This document shows positions 39,676 to 50,474 of a stretch of 64,000 bases of DNA, in pieces (the first letter of the stretch is position 1; each line of letters starts with the position of its first letter). The position numbers and the translations under genes were made by a program. The notes below the pieces were generated by a model. The model was given only the letters and a program-made list of their open reading frames with translations, searched no databases and was not told where the DNA came from. Source of the DNA: Amoebidium appalachense. Its lineage: Eukaryota; Ichthyosporea. The stretch is taken from the NCBI GenBank assembly GCA_963693365.1, contig CAVNZM010000013.1:3968001-4032000 (forward strand), written 5' to 3'.

Positions 39676-39970
39676 AAGGGCCATAACGTCCGAAGTACAT
39701 ATTCAGAACGGACAACACAATGCAGAGTGCAAACCGCACACAAAGAATATGCAAAATAAACAGAGCCCATTCTCAAAAAGGGGCCCACGTCATGAACAGT
39801 ACCCGAATTTCGGCCGATTTACCTCGTCGACGATACCCAACTCAGACACTGTACATGGGTGGCACACGTCTTGATCAGAGACGAGCAGGGCTACTTATGC
39901 GAACAGGCAACAGGCAAGGGCGGAAAGACCGGGGATTAGAGTTGCAGCAGTCAGCAGAAGCAAGAAAAAT

Positions 39971-40006
<36 letters not shown>

Positions 40007-41025
40007 TGGAAAGGGGCATACATCTGACAGGAGAGAAAATTTGTTGAGAGTTGAGTTGGATTTGAGGGGGAAGAGCTCCTTGAGTCGTGCCTGGGCCAGA
40101 GGTCCGAAATCGAGCTGATGGCCGGCTGTACATGTATGTGTGTGCGTGGGTGGGTGGGTGGGTGGGTGGGTGGGTGGGTGGGTGGGTGGGTGGGGGGGGG
40201 GGGGGGGGGGTATGTGTGTGTGGGTATGTGGTTGTGGTTTGTGTGAATGTATGTGTGCGTGTGTGTGTGGGGTTGGTGTGTGTGCGTGTGTGTGATGGGT
40301 ATGCATGGGCCTATGTGTGGGGAGTGTGGAGTGTGTGGGTATGTGGGTGAGTGGGTATGTGGGTGGGTGGGTGGGTGGGTGGGTGTGTATGTGTGTGGGT
40401 GTGGCGTAGGAGGGTATATTGTGTGTGGTGTGGGTTGTGTGTGCATGTGTGTATGTGTGTGTGTGTGTTGTGGGTGGGTCTGCGTGGTGGCATATCATAT
40501 GTGTTAATGGGGGGTGTGGGGCTGCCCAGCGTGCGTTCGCAAGTGTATAATGGTGCGGGTGTGGGCATGTGTGCCGAAGTGCCTTTACGTGTGCTTGCCT
40601 GTGTGGGTAGGTGCAGCTGTGCGTGGCTACAAGTTCCTGCAGGTGTGGGTGTGCGTCGGTACATGTGTGTGTGTGTATGTGCCTGTGAGTGTGTGAGCAA
40701 TCATACTTCCTCGTGCTCTTGTCCGTGGGTTGTTGTGCTGGCATGTCAGCATTGTTTGTTGTGTGGGGAGGCATGGCCACACCATTATATAAGCAGGTCA
40801 ATAAAACAGAACTTTCGTGACTACAAAATCACACCATGCACAACCATAACGCATTATCATCGTGTGAGTACAACCTCAACCCCCTCATTTCTTCCAGGCA
40901 TCTGCTTTGTGCCCATTATGCCCATCAGGCAAGTGCCGCAATGGTTCTTGCTGTGGCTGCCAGCACCGGGCCCACCCACACAGTTCATCGACAAACAGCG
41001 CCCAGTGCATACACGCCCCATGCCC

Positions 41026-41059
<34 letters not shown>

Positions 41060-44000
41060 CCCCCCCTCCACCTCTCCTCTCCCACCCCCCCCCCCCAAAA
41101 AAAAAGGAGAAGCACATACATGCACCCATCAAGGCACACTTGCACCCCCCACCTACCCATGGCGGCCAGCTGGCGGTAGAGGGCACTGAGGGCCTCCATG
41201 CGCCTTTGCACCATTGCTGGCACCTGCTGCACGTGCTGCCGGTGTGCCGTGTCACTCATCGTCACGGGCCGTCCCTGTGCATGCGCACGTGGTGAAATGG
41301 GTGGAGTGTACGTGCGGGGATCGGGGTAGGTGTGGCTGTGTGTACACGCTCATGCGTGACTGTGCGAATGTGTGTGTGTGCATGTGCTCGTGTAGGGTGT
41401 AAACCTTGTATGGTGGGAGGAGAGGGGTGAGGTCAGTTGAAAGATAGCTGTCTGGAATGCATGCAAACATTAGAATGGAGGGAGCACGGAAAGCAATGTC
41501 GGGACAGGGGCTGGATAAAAGTGATTGCAAAGAACAGCGAAGGGAACCAAGGGGCTAGGTGGGCCTCTATTCATCAAACCAAGTGCAACTGTGCAAGCTA
41601 CATTTATACACAGTGACATCCACACATGCACAACTTCCCAGCAGATCTAACAAGTAAGAGTATTAGGGAGAACCAGCGAAAAAACAAACAGTGTGCCCTT
41701 GCGTGTGCAGCATGTGTCTGCACGTGCCTTAATGAAAACATGTGCATGTGCGCCCTTGCGTGTATCTGCATGTGCCTGCATGTGCCTGTGTGCCTGTGTG
41801 CCTGTGTGCCCCTGGGTGTGCATGCATGTGCCTGCATGTGTCTGCACGTGCCTGAATGACAAAGTGTGCATGTGCGCCCCTGTGTGTACCTGCATGTGCC
41901 TGCATGTGCCTGTGTGTGCCTGCGTGTGCCTGCATGACAACATGTGCCTGTATGTGCCTGTGTGCCTGTGTGCCCCTGCGCGTGTCTACATGTGCCTACA
42001 TGTGCCTGTGTGTGCTGCATATGCCTACATGTGCCTGCACGTGCCTGTGTGCCCCTACCGTCTGCCTGTGCACCATGTCTGGGCCGGCCAGCCACTGGGC
42101 CCAGCAGTAGGGTCGGCCGCCTGTGCTCTTGATGACGTCATCCACACTGGCCCTGGGCCGTGCATTAGGGCCGAGGCATCAAGCCAAGCACAGAAAACGT
42201 GCAATCAGAGAAACCAGCGGAACTAGAATTGAAAGAGAGCCTGCCATAGACGCTAAAAAGGGGGTTAAGAACGGTATAGAGCACAAAGTGGGAGGGACCA
42301 GGGGCGGATGTTGGTGTAGGAAGGCACAAACCATTTAGCAAAACCCCTTCTCTGTCAGCCACACTTGCCATCACAACCCCAGCCTGCCATGAAATCCTTC
42401 CCATCCTTTCTGCTTACATCAACCGGCTGCCTCATTCCCCGCTTAACAAGCTACCTGGCTAGCCCCTAATCACTCACTCACAAACATCCACAGACACCCA
42501 ATTAGGAGAGAGACACATATGCACACCCGAGCCTGTTTGTTTATGATCTGGCTTCCCCACTCTCTCGCTCTCAGTCTCCCTCAATCCATGAATCCGCACT
42601 GATGTACACGCGCATGCACACACACATACACACACATGCATGAACGCACACACACACACACATGCATGCATAAAGGCACGCACACACAAATCACGCATGC
42701 ACGTAAGGACACCCGCACCCGCACCCGCACCCGCACCCACACATGCGCGCACACGCATGCACACAAGGGCACACACACACACACACACACATGCACACAC
42801 ACAGGCCTACCCCACAGTGTCCAGGCTGTCGGCCACGACCTTTGCATCGAAGGGCAGGCGCCTGCCCCTGTCGTCGGGGTAGACCTCGTCCAGCAGCGCA
42901 CTGGTGGCCCAGTGGGACGGCACCAGGCTGGCTGCCCGGCCATCCCTCAGCGTGTCCTTGCCCCCCACCACCAGCACGTCTAGGTGCGGCAAATACTGCA
43001 CGTGCAGCACCACCTGGTGCCCTGGGGAGATGGGGGGGTCAGGGGGTGCATGGCTGATGGCTCACATGCATGGGGTACATGAACAGATTGGATATAAATA
43101 TCTGTACACGTGTGCATGCGTTCATGTCTGCTTGCATGCACGTGTGCATGTGTGTGCATGTGTGCATGTGCGCATGTGTGCACGTGTGCTGGTGCGCATG
43201 TGTGTGTGCATGTGTGTGTGTGCATGTGTGTGTGTGCATGTGTGAACATGTGCACCTGTGCATGTGTGCATGTGTGCATGTGTGCACGTGTGCATGTGTG
43301 TATGTATACATGTGTGCACGTGTGCATGTGTGTATGTGTGCATGTGTGCACGTGTAAATGTGTGCATGTATACATGTGTGCATGTGTGCATGTGTGCATG
43401 TATACATGTATACATGTGTGCATGTGTGCATGTGTGCATGTATACATGTGTGCACGTGTGCATGTGTGTATGTGTGCATGTATACATGTATGCATGTGTG
43501 TATGTATACATGTGTGCATGTGTGCATGTGTGCATGTGTGCATGTGTGCATGTATAGATGTGTGCACGTGTGTATGTGTGAAATTCAATGTATACATGTC
43601 TGCACGTGTGTATGACACACCACTGCCAGGGAGCCCAAAAAAAGCAACATGCTCTGAGCAAGCCAAGGCAAATGCTCGGCCCCACAACCTGCCCACAGGG
43701 AGACGGAACAGAGGCTCTTAAATCACTAGGCACCATCATTTATGTAGCTGCCAACAGGGCCTGCACGTATGTGTGTGCAATGAATGGGGGGTACCTGAGG
43801 CTCTAAGGGCGATGTCGACGGACAGAGGGAAGGGCTTGATCATATCGGCCTTTGTTGGGTTTAGCTCCTGCAGGTGGGGGTCAGCACCTTGCCCCCCAGC
43901 AAATAGCCCAGCCCCATTGGGCCACCATGCAGCAAATCAACAGGGTGGCTCGCACTGGCTCTCAACCATGCCAGGGCCACATGCCTTCCAGCAAGCCCAC

Positions 44001-47000
44001 TGATAAGGATAGGGGTTCTTAGGTAGAAGGACGAGGATGCAGGCAGGTAGGTGTGCATGTGCATGCGTTCGGGTGGGTGCTTCCCTGACTGGTGTGCACA
44101 GGGGCCCATCGGCCTGTGCATGTGTGGGTATGCATGCATGCAGACATTGCCCCCATGTGTGTGTGTGCATGTACTGTACCTGCCCTGCCTGGCTGTATGC
44201 CCTGGCGTCTGCCGCACTGCCCTGGATGCTGACCGTGGCTGCTAGGTCTGTGACGGCCCAGTGTGAGACAGGCACCAGCAACACCACAGTGAGCAGCCAG
44301 CCATGTGTGGGTGTGCATGTATGTATACATGTGCATTTGTGTGTGGCTGTATAGGTTATGTGCACACGCGCAAATTTGTGCGTGTCAGGTATGTCTGTGT
44401 ATCTGTGTGTTCGCGTGTTTGGGTGCTTGTGCGTTTGTGCACGGCTTCGCGTGCGAGTGTGCATGTGTGCATGTATACGTGTGTGCATGCAAGTGTGCGT
44501 GCGTGCGTGCACACGAGCGTGTGTGGGTGTGCGTGTGCGTGTGCGCGTGTGTATGCGTGTGCGTGTGGGGGGGTGGGTGGGTGGGTGGGTATAGGTGGAT
44601 ATGGGTGTGTGTGGGTGTGTGTGGGTGTTTGCCCCATGTTGAGTGCATTTAGTGTGTGGCCACCAAGATCACCCTAAGGGTTAGGCTATGCCCCAGTGAA
44701 CCATGGCACGGTTGCAGCCCACCTGTCTACACTCCCTGCCACCATCCACACAGCCCACCCAGTATGCCCCATCATGACCCACCGTGTGCGCGGATGCATG
44801 CGGCCAGGTGGGTGTAGGTGCTGTACAGGTGGTCGGGCAGCAGCCCCACAAGGTCCTCACTGCCCCCTGCCCCCTGCATTGCCTCCGTGCACACCTGCAC
44901 ACGGCAACAGTGAATTGGTGTGTGTGCATACTCCTGCAAAGCAGTGTGTGTGTGCATGCTCCTACAAAGCAGTGTGTGTGTGCATGCTCGTACAAAGCAG
45001 TGTGTGTGTGCATGCTCGTACAAAGCAGTGTGTGTGTGCATGCTCCTGCAAAGCAGTGTGTGTGTGCATGCTCGTACAAAGCAGTGTGTGTGTGCATGCT
45101 CGTACAAAGCAGTGTGTGTGTGCATGCTCGTACAAAGCAGTGTGTGTGTGCATGCTCCTACAAAGCAGTGTGTGTGTGCATGCTCGTACAAAGCAGTGTG
45201 TGTGTGCATGCTCGTACAAAGCAGTGTGTGTGTGCATGCTCCTGCACAGCAGTGTGTGTGTGCATGCTCGTACAAAGCAGTGTGTGTGTGCATGCTCGTA
45301 CAAAGCAGTGTGTGTGTGCATGCTCGTACAAAGCAGTGTGTGTGTGCATGCTCGTACAAAGCAGTGTGTGTGTGCATGCTCGTACAAAGCAGTGTGTGTG
45401 TGCATGCTCGTACAAAGCAGTGTGTGTGTGCATGCTCGTACAAAGCAGTGTGTGTGTGCATGCTCGTACAAAGCAGTGTGTGTGTGCATGCTCGTACAAA
45501 GCAGTGTGTGTGTGCATGCTCGTACAAAGCAGTGTGTGTGTGCATGCTCGTACAAAGCAGTGTGTGTGTGTATGCTCCTACAAAGCAGTGTGTGTGTGCA
45601 TGCTCCTACAAAGCAGTGTGTGTGTGCATGCTCCTACAAAGCAGTGTGTGTGTGCATGCTCCTGCAAAGCAGTGTGTGTGTGCATGCTCCTGCAAAGCAG
45701 TGTGTGTGTGCATGCTCCTGCAAAGCAGTGTGTGTGTGCATGCTCCTGCAAAGCAGTGTGTGTGTGCATGCTCCTACAAAGCAGTGTGTGTGTGCATGCT
45801 CCTACAAAGCAGTGTGTGTGTGCATGCTCCTACAAAGCAGTGTGTGTGTGCATGCTCCTACAAAGCAGTGTGTGTGTGCATGCTCCTACAAAGCAGTGTG
45901 TGTGCATGCTCCTACAAAGTAGTGTGTGTGTGCATGCTCCTACAAAGCAGTGTGTGTGTGCATGCTCCTACAAAGCAGTGTGTGTGTGCATGCTCCTACA
46001 AAGCAGTGTGTGTGTGCATGCTCGTACAAAGCAGTGTGTGGGTTAGGGTTTTGTGCTGCATGTGTGCCGTGCATGTGTATGCTGCATGTGTGCTGCATGT
46101 GTGCCGTGCATGTGTATGCTGCATGTGTGCTGCATGTGTGCCGTGCATGTGTCCTTCAGGGGGGCACGTACGGCCAGCAGGCTGTCGACCTTCGGCTCCA
46201 GGCCGGCCAGGGTCTTTGCCTTGCTGTCGCTGATGGCCACAATCACATCCAGCCGCCGCGACAGCTCCTCCGCCCGGTGCATCAGCCTAAAAGGACAGGT
46301 GGCATGTTACTGATCACCACACCCCAACCGTGAAATCAGCTGCTACACAGCCCAACGCTCCAATCAGCCGCTACACAGCCCAATCCTCCAATCAGCTGCT
46401 ACACAGCCCAACCCTCCAATCAGCTGCTACACATCCCAACCCTCCAATCAGCTGCTACCACGGCACTACCGCTGCCTGCATACAGCAGGCCATAGCCCGT
46501 GAAAACCAATCAGGCCAGTCCAGAAAAAGCACAGTCGCAACTTGGGGGGTGCATGCTGCATGGCTAGCAGGGAGAGGGGGTGGACACGAAGAGGGAATTG
46601 AGGCCTCTAACATGGGATAAAAAGATGGACACCTTTAACATGGGATAGAAAAATGGGCACCTTTAACATGGGATAGAAAAATGGGCACCGTTAACATGGA
46701 ATAGAAAGTAGGGCACCTTTAACATGGGATAAAAAGATGGGCACCTTCTTACAGGAGAAAAAGGAACCCGCTGCTAACAGGGGCCAGCATGCACTAGAGG
46801 GCAGCAGCAAGCAGGCAAGGGCCCCTACTCTCTCCTCTGGCTGGTCTCGTGCTCCAGCCGTTTGAGCATGAGCTCGTGAGGGTTGCTGGTGACGTCATCC
46901 ATGGGCACACCCCTCTGCTGCATGTCCCTCAGGAAGTCCTCCTCTGGCGGCATATGCGCTAGCAGCGCCCTGTGCTCGTTGGTGCTGGGAGGGTAGGGCG

Positions 47001-47455
47001 TTGGTGGCCATACTGGCACAGGGGGGGTTGGTGGGCACATGGGCTGCAACCGGTGCACGAAAAGGGAGGGGGGGGGGGGAGGTCTTGTTTACGTGAAGCA
47101 CGCTTACGCATGTGTGGCAGGGTTGTGCACGGATGTAATTCAGGACTAGTGCGCTGCTATCTACATGCCCCGACCACAGGGAGCAGGGGCATGGGCACAC
47201 ACCCAGACCACACCCTGTGCCCTGCTCACTGCAGCCCTTATGTCCTGCCCTGCTGTCCATGTGCCTGCCATGCATCTCCAGCCTCAGTCTGTCAGAGCAT
47301 CGGCAGCCACCTCTCTGTCTCACCCATTCCCCCCCCCCCCACTACAACATCAGACCACTACACGTACCCGTCCTCCCTCTCTGCTCTTATCAGGGCCTGG
47401 ATGTAGTGTTTAAGGTACAGCTTGTCTTGGTACGTCAGTGTGGTCAGGTCCGCAT
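35893..47455 (-). CDS. THOC5: THO complex subunit 5 homologue; fourteen exons, first exon(s) not found
   Basis: Exons, minus strand: about 47455-47368, 46984-46829, 46286-46172, 44894-44783, 44247-44180, 43867-43795, 43021-42811, 42146-42059, 41274-41157, 40125-40022, 39229-39127, 38225-38095, 37344-37252, 35979-35893 (TAA). All phases match from the second exon to the stop. The order of conserved blocks follows animal THOC5: TSNPHELMLKRLEHE, LPDHLYSTYTHL, TVSIQGSAADARA, KPFPLSVDIAL, VYPDDRGRRLPFDA, GGRPYCWAQWLAG, LRIKVPIDYPNRLPEYSL, MEHEVNTAHGLAW and LTLQMRRLQ. THOC5 is a coiled-coil member of the nuclear THO complex, which couples transcription to mRNP assembly and export. About 515 residues are seen; the animal protein is near 680 residues and has about 100 residues before the first block seen here. 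No start codon is in frame upstream of 47455. Introns hold several minisatellites. Confidence 0.85.
36385..36850 (+). repeat. THOC5: 31-bp minisatellite in the last THOC5 intron
   Basis: About fifteen copies of GATTGTATTCACGTGTCCAG plus GGCATGTGTCT, with CACAGCATGTG variants. Each unit contains a CACGTG E-box. Confidence 0.9.
37730..38094 (+). repeat. THOC5: 32-bp minisatellite ending at a THOC5 exon
   Basis: About eleven copies of GAGCCTATGTGTGTGCATGG plus GAGGCAACCTACCCT. The final unit runs into the exon at 38095, so the repeat supplies the splice donor on the minus strand (GTAGGTTGCC). Every unit carries the same potential donor. Confidence 0.85.
39690..39905 (+). repeat. Diverged copy of the 35163 interspersed repeat
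   Basis: Shares CAGAGCCCAT, GGGCCCA.GTCAT, AACTCAGACA and CTTGATCAGAGACGAGCAGG in order with the copies at 35163 and 35614, but is clearly older. It lies between two G tracts in a THOC5 intron. Confidence 0.65.
41690..42056 (+). repeat. THOC5: CATGTGCCTGTGTG minisatellite
   Basis: Twelve- to 18-bp units (TGCATGTGCCTG, TGTGCCTGTGTGCC) fill the THOC5 intron up to the exon ending at 42059. Confidence 0.8.
43090..43610 (+). repeat. THOC5: (CATGTGTG)n / CATGTATA array
   Basis: A TGCATGTG array with CATGTATACATG variants, an alternating purine-pyrimidine tract of about 500 bp in a THOC5 intron. Such sequence can adopt Z-DNA or cruciform structures. Confidence 0.8.
44929..46040 (+). repeat. THOC5: 28-bp minisatellite, about 40 copies
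   Basis: Unit TGTGTGTGTGCATGCTCGTA plus CAAAGCAG, with a CTC(G/C)T(A/G) variation. The 5' half mostly has the CTCGTAC form and the 3' half CTCCTAC or CTCCTGC. It fills the THOC5 intron between 46172 and 44894. The open frames of 250-440 codons across it are artefacts of a 28-bp unit. Confidence 0.95.
46330..46760 (+). repeat. THOC5: Two short tandem arrays in a THOC5 intron
   Basis: At 46330-46450, about five units of CAATCAGCTGCTACACAGCC, each with a CCAAT box. At 46606-46745, about five units of TTTAACATGGGATAGAAAAA plus TGGGCACC. Confidence 0.85.
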
Positions 47456-47749
47456 GCTCCCGTCCAGGCCCAAAACAAAAGCGAAAAAAGCGCCATAAAA
47501 AAGCGAGACACAGACAGAGACCAAGAAGAGACACACAAAACGGACAACGGTACAGGACGGCATGGAGGACCAGATATTATATTTGGTACCCACACAAAGT
47601 AACAGACACACACAGACAGGCACGGTCATTTTCGACGAACACTCAACCGATCTTAAAACCAAACGAACCCCAGAAAAGGTGTGGTTTCAATGTGGGGCCC
47701 GGTGAGGTAGGTGTTCCTTGTGCAAACATCCACGACGTAGAAGATCCCG

Positions 47750-48050
47750 AATTTTGAGTCGCCGTTTTGAATGATTGGGTGTAAGGTGAGTCGCCGTTGA
47801 TTGGGCGTAAGATGAGACACGCCTAATTTTGAGTCGCCGTTTTGAATGATTGGGCGTAAGGTGAGTCGCCGTTTTGAATGATTGGGCGTAAGGTGAGTCG
47901 CCGTTTTGAATGATTGGGCGTAAGGTGAGCCGCCGTTGATTGGGCGTAAGATGAGACACGCCTAATTTTGAGTCGCCGTTTTGAATCATCCCGAATTTTG
48001 AGTCGCCGTTGTTGATTGGGCGCAAATCATTATCAAATTTGATGCGAATT
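47750..48050 (+). repeat. GATTGGGCGTAAGGTGAGTC tandem array
   Basis: About nine units, 22-32 bp, of ATTGGGCGTAAGGTGAGTCG joined to CCGTTTTGAATG. Each unit has an inverted CCAAT box (ATTGG). It marks the left edge of the virus-like block and precedes its first gene. Confidence 0.8.
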
Positions 48051-48079
48051 GAAGATGTAAACACTACAATCCAATTCGT

Positions 48080-48240
48080 CGTTTTTTTTCATTGGTTCCT
48101 GATAAAGTGAGCTCATACCACACACTAGGAATTCATGCGGATGGAGAGCAGCGATTGGTTACATCAGCACACATAACGCCATCATACACCAATCATTTGC
48201 ATTTGCTTATACGCATCTGAATCAAATGGTATAAAGAGGA
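48080..48240 (+). promoter_or_regulatory. CCAAT plus TATA promoter of the first virus-like gene
   Basis: ATTGG words at about 48092 and 48154, CCAAT at 48190, and TATAAAG at 48231-48237. The start codon follows 76 bp later at 48313. Confidence 0.6.
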
Positions 48241-48312
48241 ACGACGCATACCCAATGCTTCATTATTCATCCATTCGACTACCAGAATACGTTTCTAGTT
48301 TTGCGAATCACG

Positions 48313-48867
48313 ATGTCGAACTCCGGTTTCCGGAGTTTCTATGGTCTGCCCGCCACGCTTCCTGCGGAGCACAGAACAAGCTACATCAAGTGTATCACAG
48401 ACGAAGTAAAGTCTTATTATGGGTCGTTCGACGACAACCCGGACTTGGTTGTCGTGTCGTCGGCCATCGACGGGGCGGATGTCGATATGCTGAATAGCCA
48501 TGCCGCTTTCTGCAAGGAGTGTGTCCAAGCCCTGATATCAGAGGTAGATTTCAGTCTACTGCGTCCAATGCGACACGTCCTGATGAGATTTTTATTGCGG
48601 AAGGAGGACGCCTCGCTTGTGTCACAACTCGCCCGACTTGTCTCGGTTGTCTCCGTGGTGGGTCTTATCACGGTTCCATACATGCAAGACGCCAATCACG
48701 CCAATGGCATCTTCCAAATCGCCGACAAGTGTTGTACTTTGAATACCCCGAAGGTGCGCACAATCGCGGAATTGGCGAGACTCCCTCACGACGAACCCAC
48801 ACACGAGACAAAAAAACACACCGCTAACACTCCGACCACCCCACATCCCACTACCATCACCGCTTGA
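48313..48867 (+). CDS. Virus-like ORF, unknown, 184 aa
   Basis: I do not recognise this protein. The ATG at 48313 follows the TATA box at 48231 and gives an uninterrupted frame. The first 150 residues look globular with a hydrophobic helix near residues 115-130 (LARLVSVVSVVGLITV); the tail is Thr/Pro/His-rich and probably disordered. Its stop codon overlaps the end of the convergent ORF at 48857 by about 10 bp, a compactness unlike the host genes. An upstream in-frame ATG-less extension exists but lacks support. Confidence 0.6.
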   Translation: MSNSGFRSFYGLPATLPAEHRTSYIKCITDEVKSYYGSFDDNPDLVVVSSAIDGADVDMLNSHAAFCKECVQALISEVDFSLLRPMRHVLMRFLLRKEDASLVSQLARLVSVVSVVGLITVPYMQDANHANGIFQIADKCCTLNTPKVRTIAELARLPHDEPTHETKKHTANTPTTPHPTTITA

Positions 48868-49366
48868 CAGAGATCAAGGCACAGCCCACATACGTCTGGT
48901 GAACGCAATCGACGAGTTTGGAGGTCACCCACTTCATCTGCATATAGCATTCCCGCCGCCCTTTACAGACGCTCACATTGCGGGGGACGTGGATTGCACC
49001 CCATCGCCCCGAATTGGCCGTATCACCAGCACCCCTTATTGCACTTGGAGTGCCTAGTTGGATGTCACTCGTATGCATGCGTCTATTAACCATTATGAGA
49101 AAGCGGAAGTAGTAGTCTTCCCCTTGGGGAACATTGTTTTGGGTTTTGATGTTAGATTTCTTTCCGGGTTTGACTGTGTAGGTTTCGCCGGTTGTTTTGC
49201 GCGTCCGACATGGCTCGGACTTGGCATATTCAAGGTTGGACGATTGGAGTAGGTACATGGGTATGTCTTGACCGTATGATTGGGGGTTCTTTGCCATCGC
49301 CCGCATCTCGCGTGGCAACAATTCAATAAAGCTTGCTGGGCAAGGCATCTGCGGCGGCCACAACAT
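48857..49366 (-). CDS. Virus-like ORF, unknown, 169 aa
   Basis: Minus-strand frame from the ATG at 49366; a non-ATG extension could reach 49441. The product is basic with no clear family. Notable stretches are a Lys/Thr-rich centre and a Cys-containing C-terminus (CKGRRECYMQMKWV). It is the only ORF of the block on the minus strand and is tail-to-tail with the first ORF. Its poly(A) signal could be the complement of TTTATT near 48590, inside its neighbour. Function unknown. Confidence 0.5.
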   Translation of the reverse strand: MLWPPQMPCPASFIELLPREMRAMAKNPQSYGQDIPMYLLQSSNLEYAKSEPCRTRKTTGETYTVKPGKKSNIKTQNNVPQGEDYYFRFLIMVNRRMHTSDIQLGTPSAIRGAGDTANSGRWGAIHVPRNVSVCKGRRECYMQMKWVTSKLVDCVHQTYVGCALISVKR

Positions 49367-49475
49367 GGCTGCATGTCCGTGAACAGAGTATACCCAGAGC
49401 GATCCACATGCGTGTACGCACACCCCCTGCTTGTGGCACAATAAAATGCCCAGGTCTTGTTAGCCCCCACACGAT

Positions 49476-50072
49476 ATGCACATCCTTCATTCAGGTCGAT
49501 ACGTTAGCAAGCAACTGGCTCTGCTGAGCGAACCAACTGATTGGCCGCCCGATCTGGCAGACACCCAACAGACTGGCATGGCACTGCCATGGCAGAGGGA
49601 TGACCCATTCGTGTGCACCCGCGTTGGGGATCTGCGTATGTATTGGAAGGCTTTGCCGGATCACAACGTCGTCACGTTCACCGACGACAGGGCCGATGCC
49701 TCAGAATTTGTCTTCATACATTCACAGACCGGAGCCACGACCGCCGCGAAACACACACTACCGAGGCCAAGCCTCGCTAACGTAAGAATCAACACGCGTA
49801 CACCTAACCACACAAATTGGTCACCCGCTTCGCTACCCACTGCCCGTATCGAACTGGGAGTGGCCGCTTCGCTTGGCTTGGGCGGTTTACCAATCATCCC
49901 AATGCCCTCGTGGTTTGTCTACACGGACAACCTCGGCGTCCAATATGGATTTCGGGGTGTCAATGTTGCGATATGCATCGCGCGGTTCTGGCGCTTCAGG
50001 CTCTGTCTTGACATGTTCCCGTTCCCTGCCATAACGTTGTTTCTTGCCGTCTTGGACCTCCGCGGCGCCTAG
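49476..50072 (+). CDS. Virus-like ORF, unknown, 198 aa
   Basis: Frame from the ATG at 49476, preceded by AATAAA words at 49324 and 49441 that may end upstream transcripts. The protein has no family I recognise. It has a soluble-looking first half (FVCTRVGDLRMYWK, VVTFTDDRADA), a Gly/Leu-rich middle and a hydrophobic C-terminal third with FRLCLDMFPFPAITLFLAVL, possibly a membrane anchor. The next ORF starts 9 bp after its stop codon. Confidence 0.55.
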   Translation: MHILHSGRYVSKQLALLSEPTDWPPDLADTQQTGMALPWQRDDPFVCTRVGDLRMYWKALPDHNVVTFTDDRADASEFVFIHSQTGATTAAKHTLPRPSLANVRINTRTPNHTNWSPASLPTARIELGVAASLGLGGLPIIPMPSWFVYTDNLGVQYGFRGVNVAICIARFWRFRLCLDMFPFPAITLFLAVLDLRGA

Positions 50073-50080
50073 AATTTTAT

Positions 50081-50449
50081 ATGCTACAAGCAATGCTCAA
50101 CAACCTCTACGCCGTCGTCGCCCTTGCCGTCGGGTCGTTCGCTGCCCCACAGTGCATATACCAAAGCACCGGCCCCGCGTCCAGTCTCGCAGCCACCGAG
50201 GCCGTCGCTGAAACCGCACCTGCGGTCTGGCCCCCCGGCATCCCCGCGCCGACAGACGATGAGGTCCCACTCGACTTCCCCGCCAGTGGCTCCGGGTCAC
50301 AGATTTCCTCCGATGATGACGTCACCCCGTCCCCAGCCACCCCCACCACTACCCCCGAGACTTTGGTGTGGCCACCCAGCATGACGCCCGCACCTTCTGC
50401 CCCGGGACCCAAGGCCCGTTGGCAGTGCAACTGCACAGTCATGGACTGA
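50081..50449 (+). CDS. Virus-like small secreted or membrane protein, 122 aa
   Basis: The ATG at 50081 begins a hydrophobic stretch (LYAVVALAVGSFAA) that looks like a signal peptide or N-terminal anchor. The remainder is Pro/Thr/Ala-rich, acidic and low in structure, ending WQCNCTVMD with two cysteines. Unknown family. It sits 9 bp after one ORF and 25 bp before the penton-like gene, so the three may share a transcript or a late promoter. The Pro/Thr content fits a glycosylated stalk, which is inference. Confidence 0.5.
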   Translation: MLQAMLNNLYAVVALAVGSFAAPQCIYQSTGPASSLAATEAVAETAPAVWPPGIPAPTDDEVPLDFPASGSGSQISSDDDVTPSPATPTTTPETLVWPPSMTPAPSAPGPKARWQCNCTVMD

Positions 50450-50474
50450 GCTTTTATGCTCACCCACCTGTAGG

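Noticed and set aside
44929-46040. CRISPR-like array
   Set aside because: Units are contiguous with no unique spacers, and the genome is eukaryotic.
44696-46233. ORFs of 408-437 codons with a 28-residue repeat
   Set aside because: The 28-bp unit shifts through all three frames; the sequence is a THOC5 intron on the other strand.
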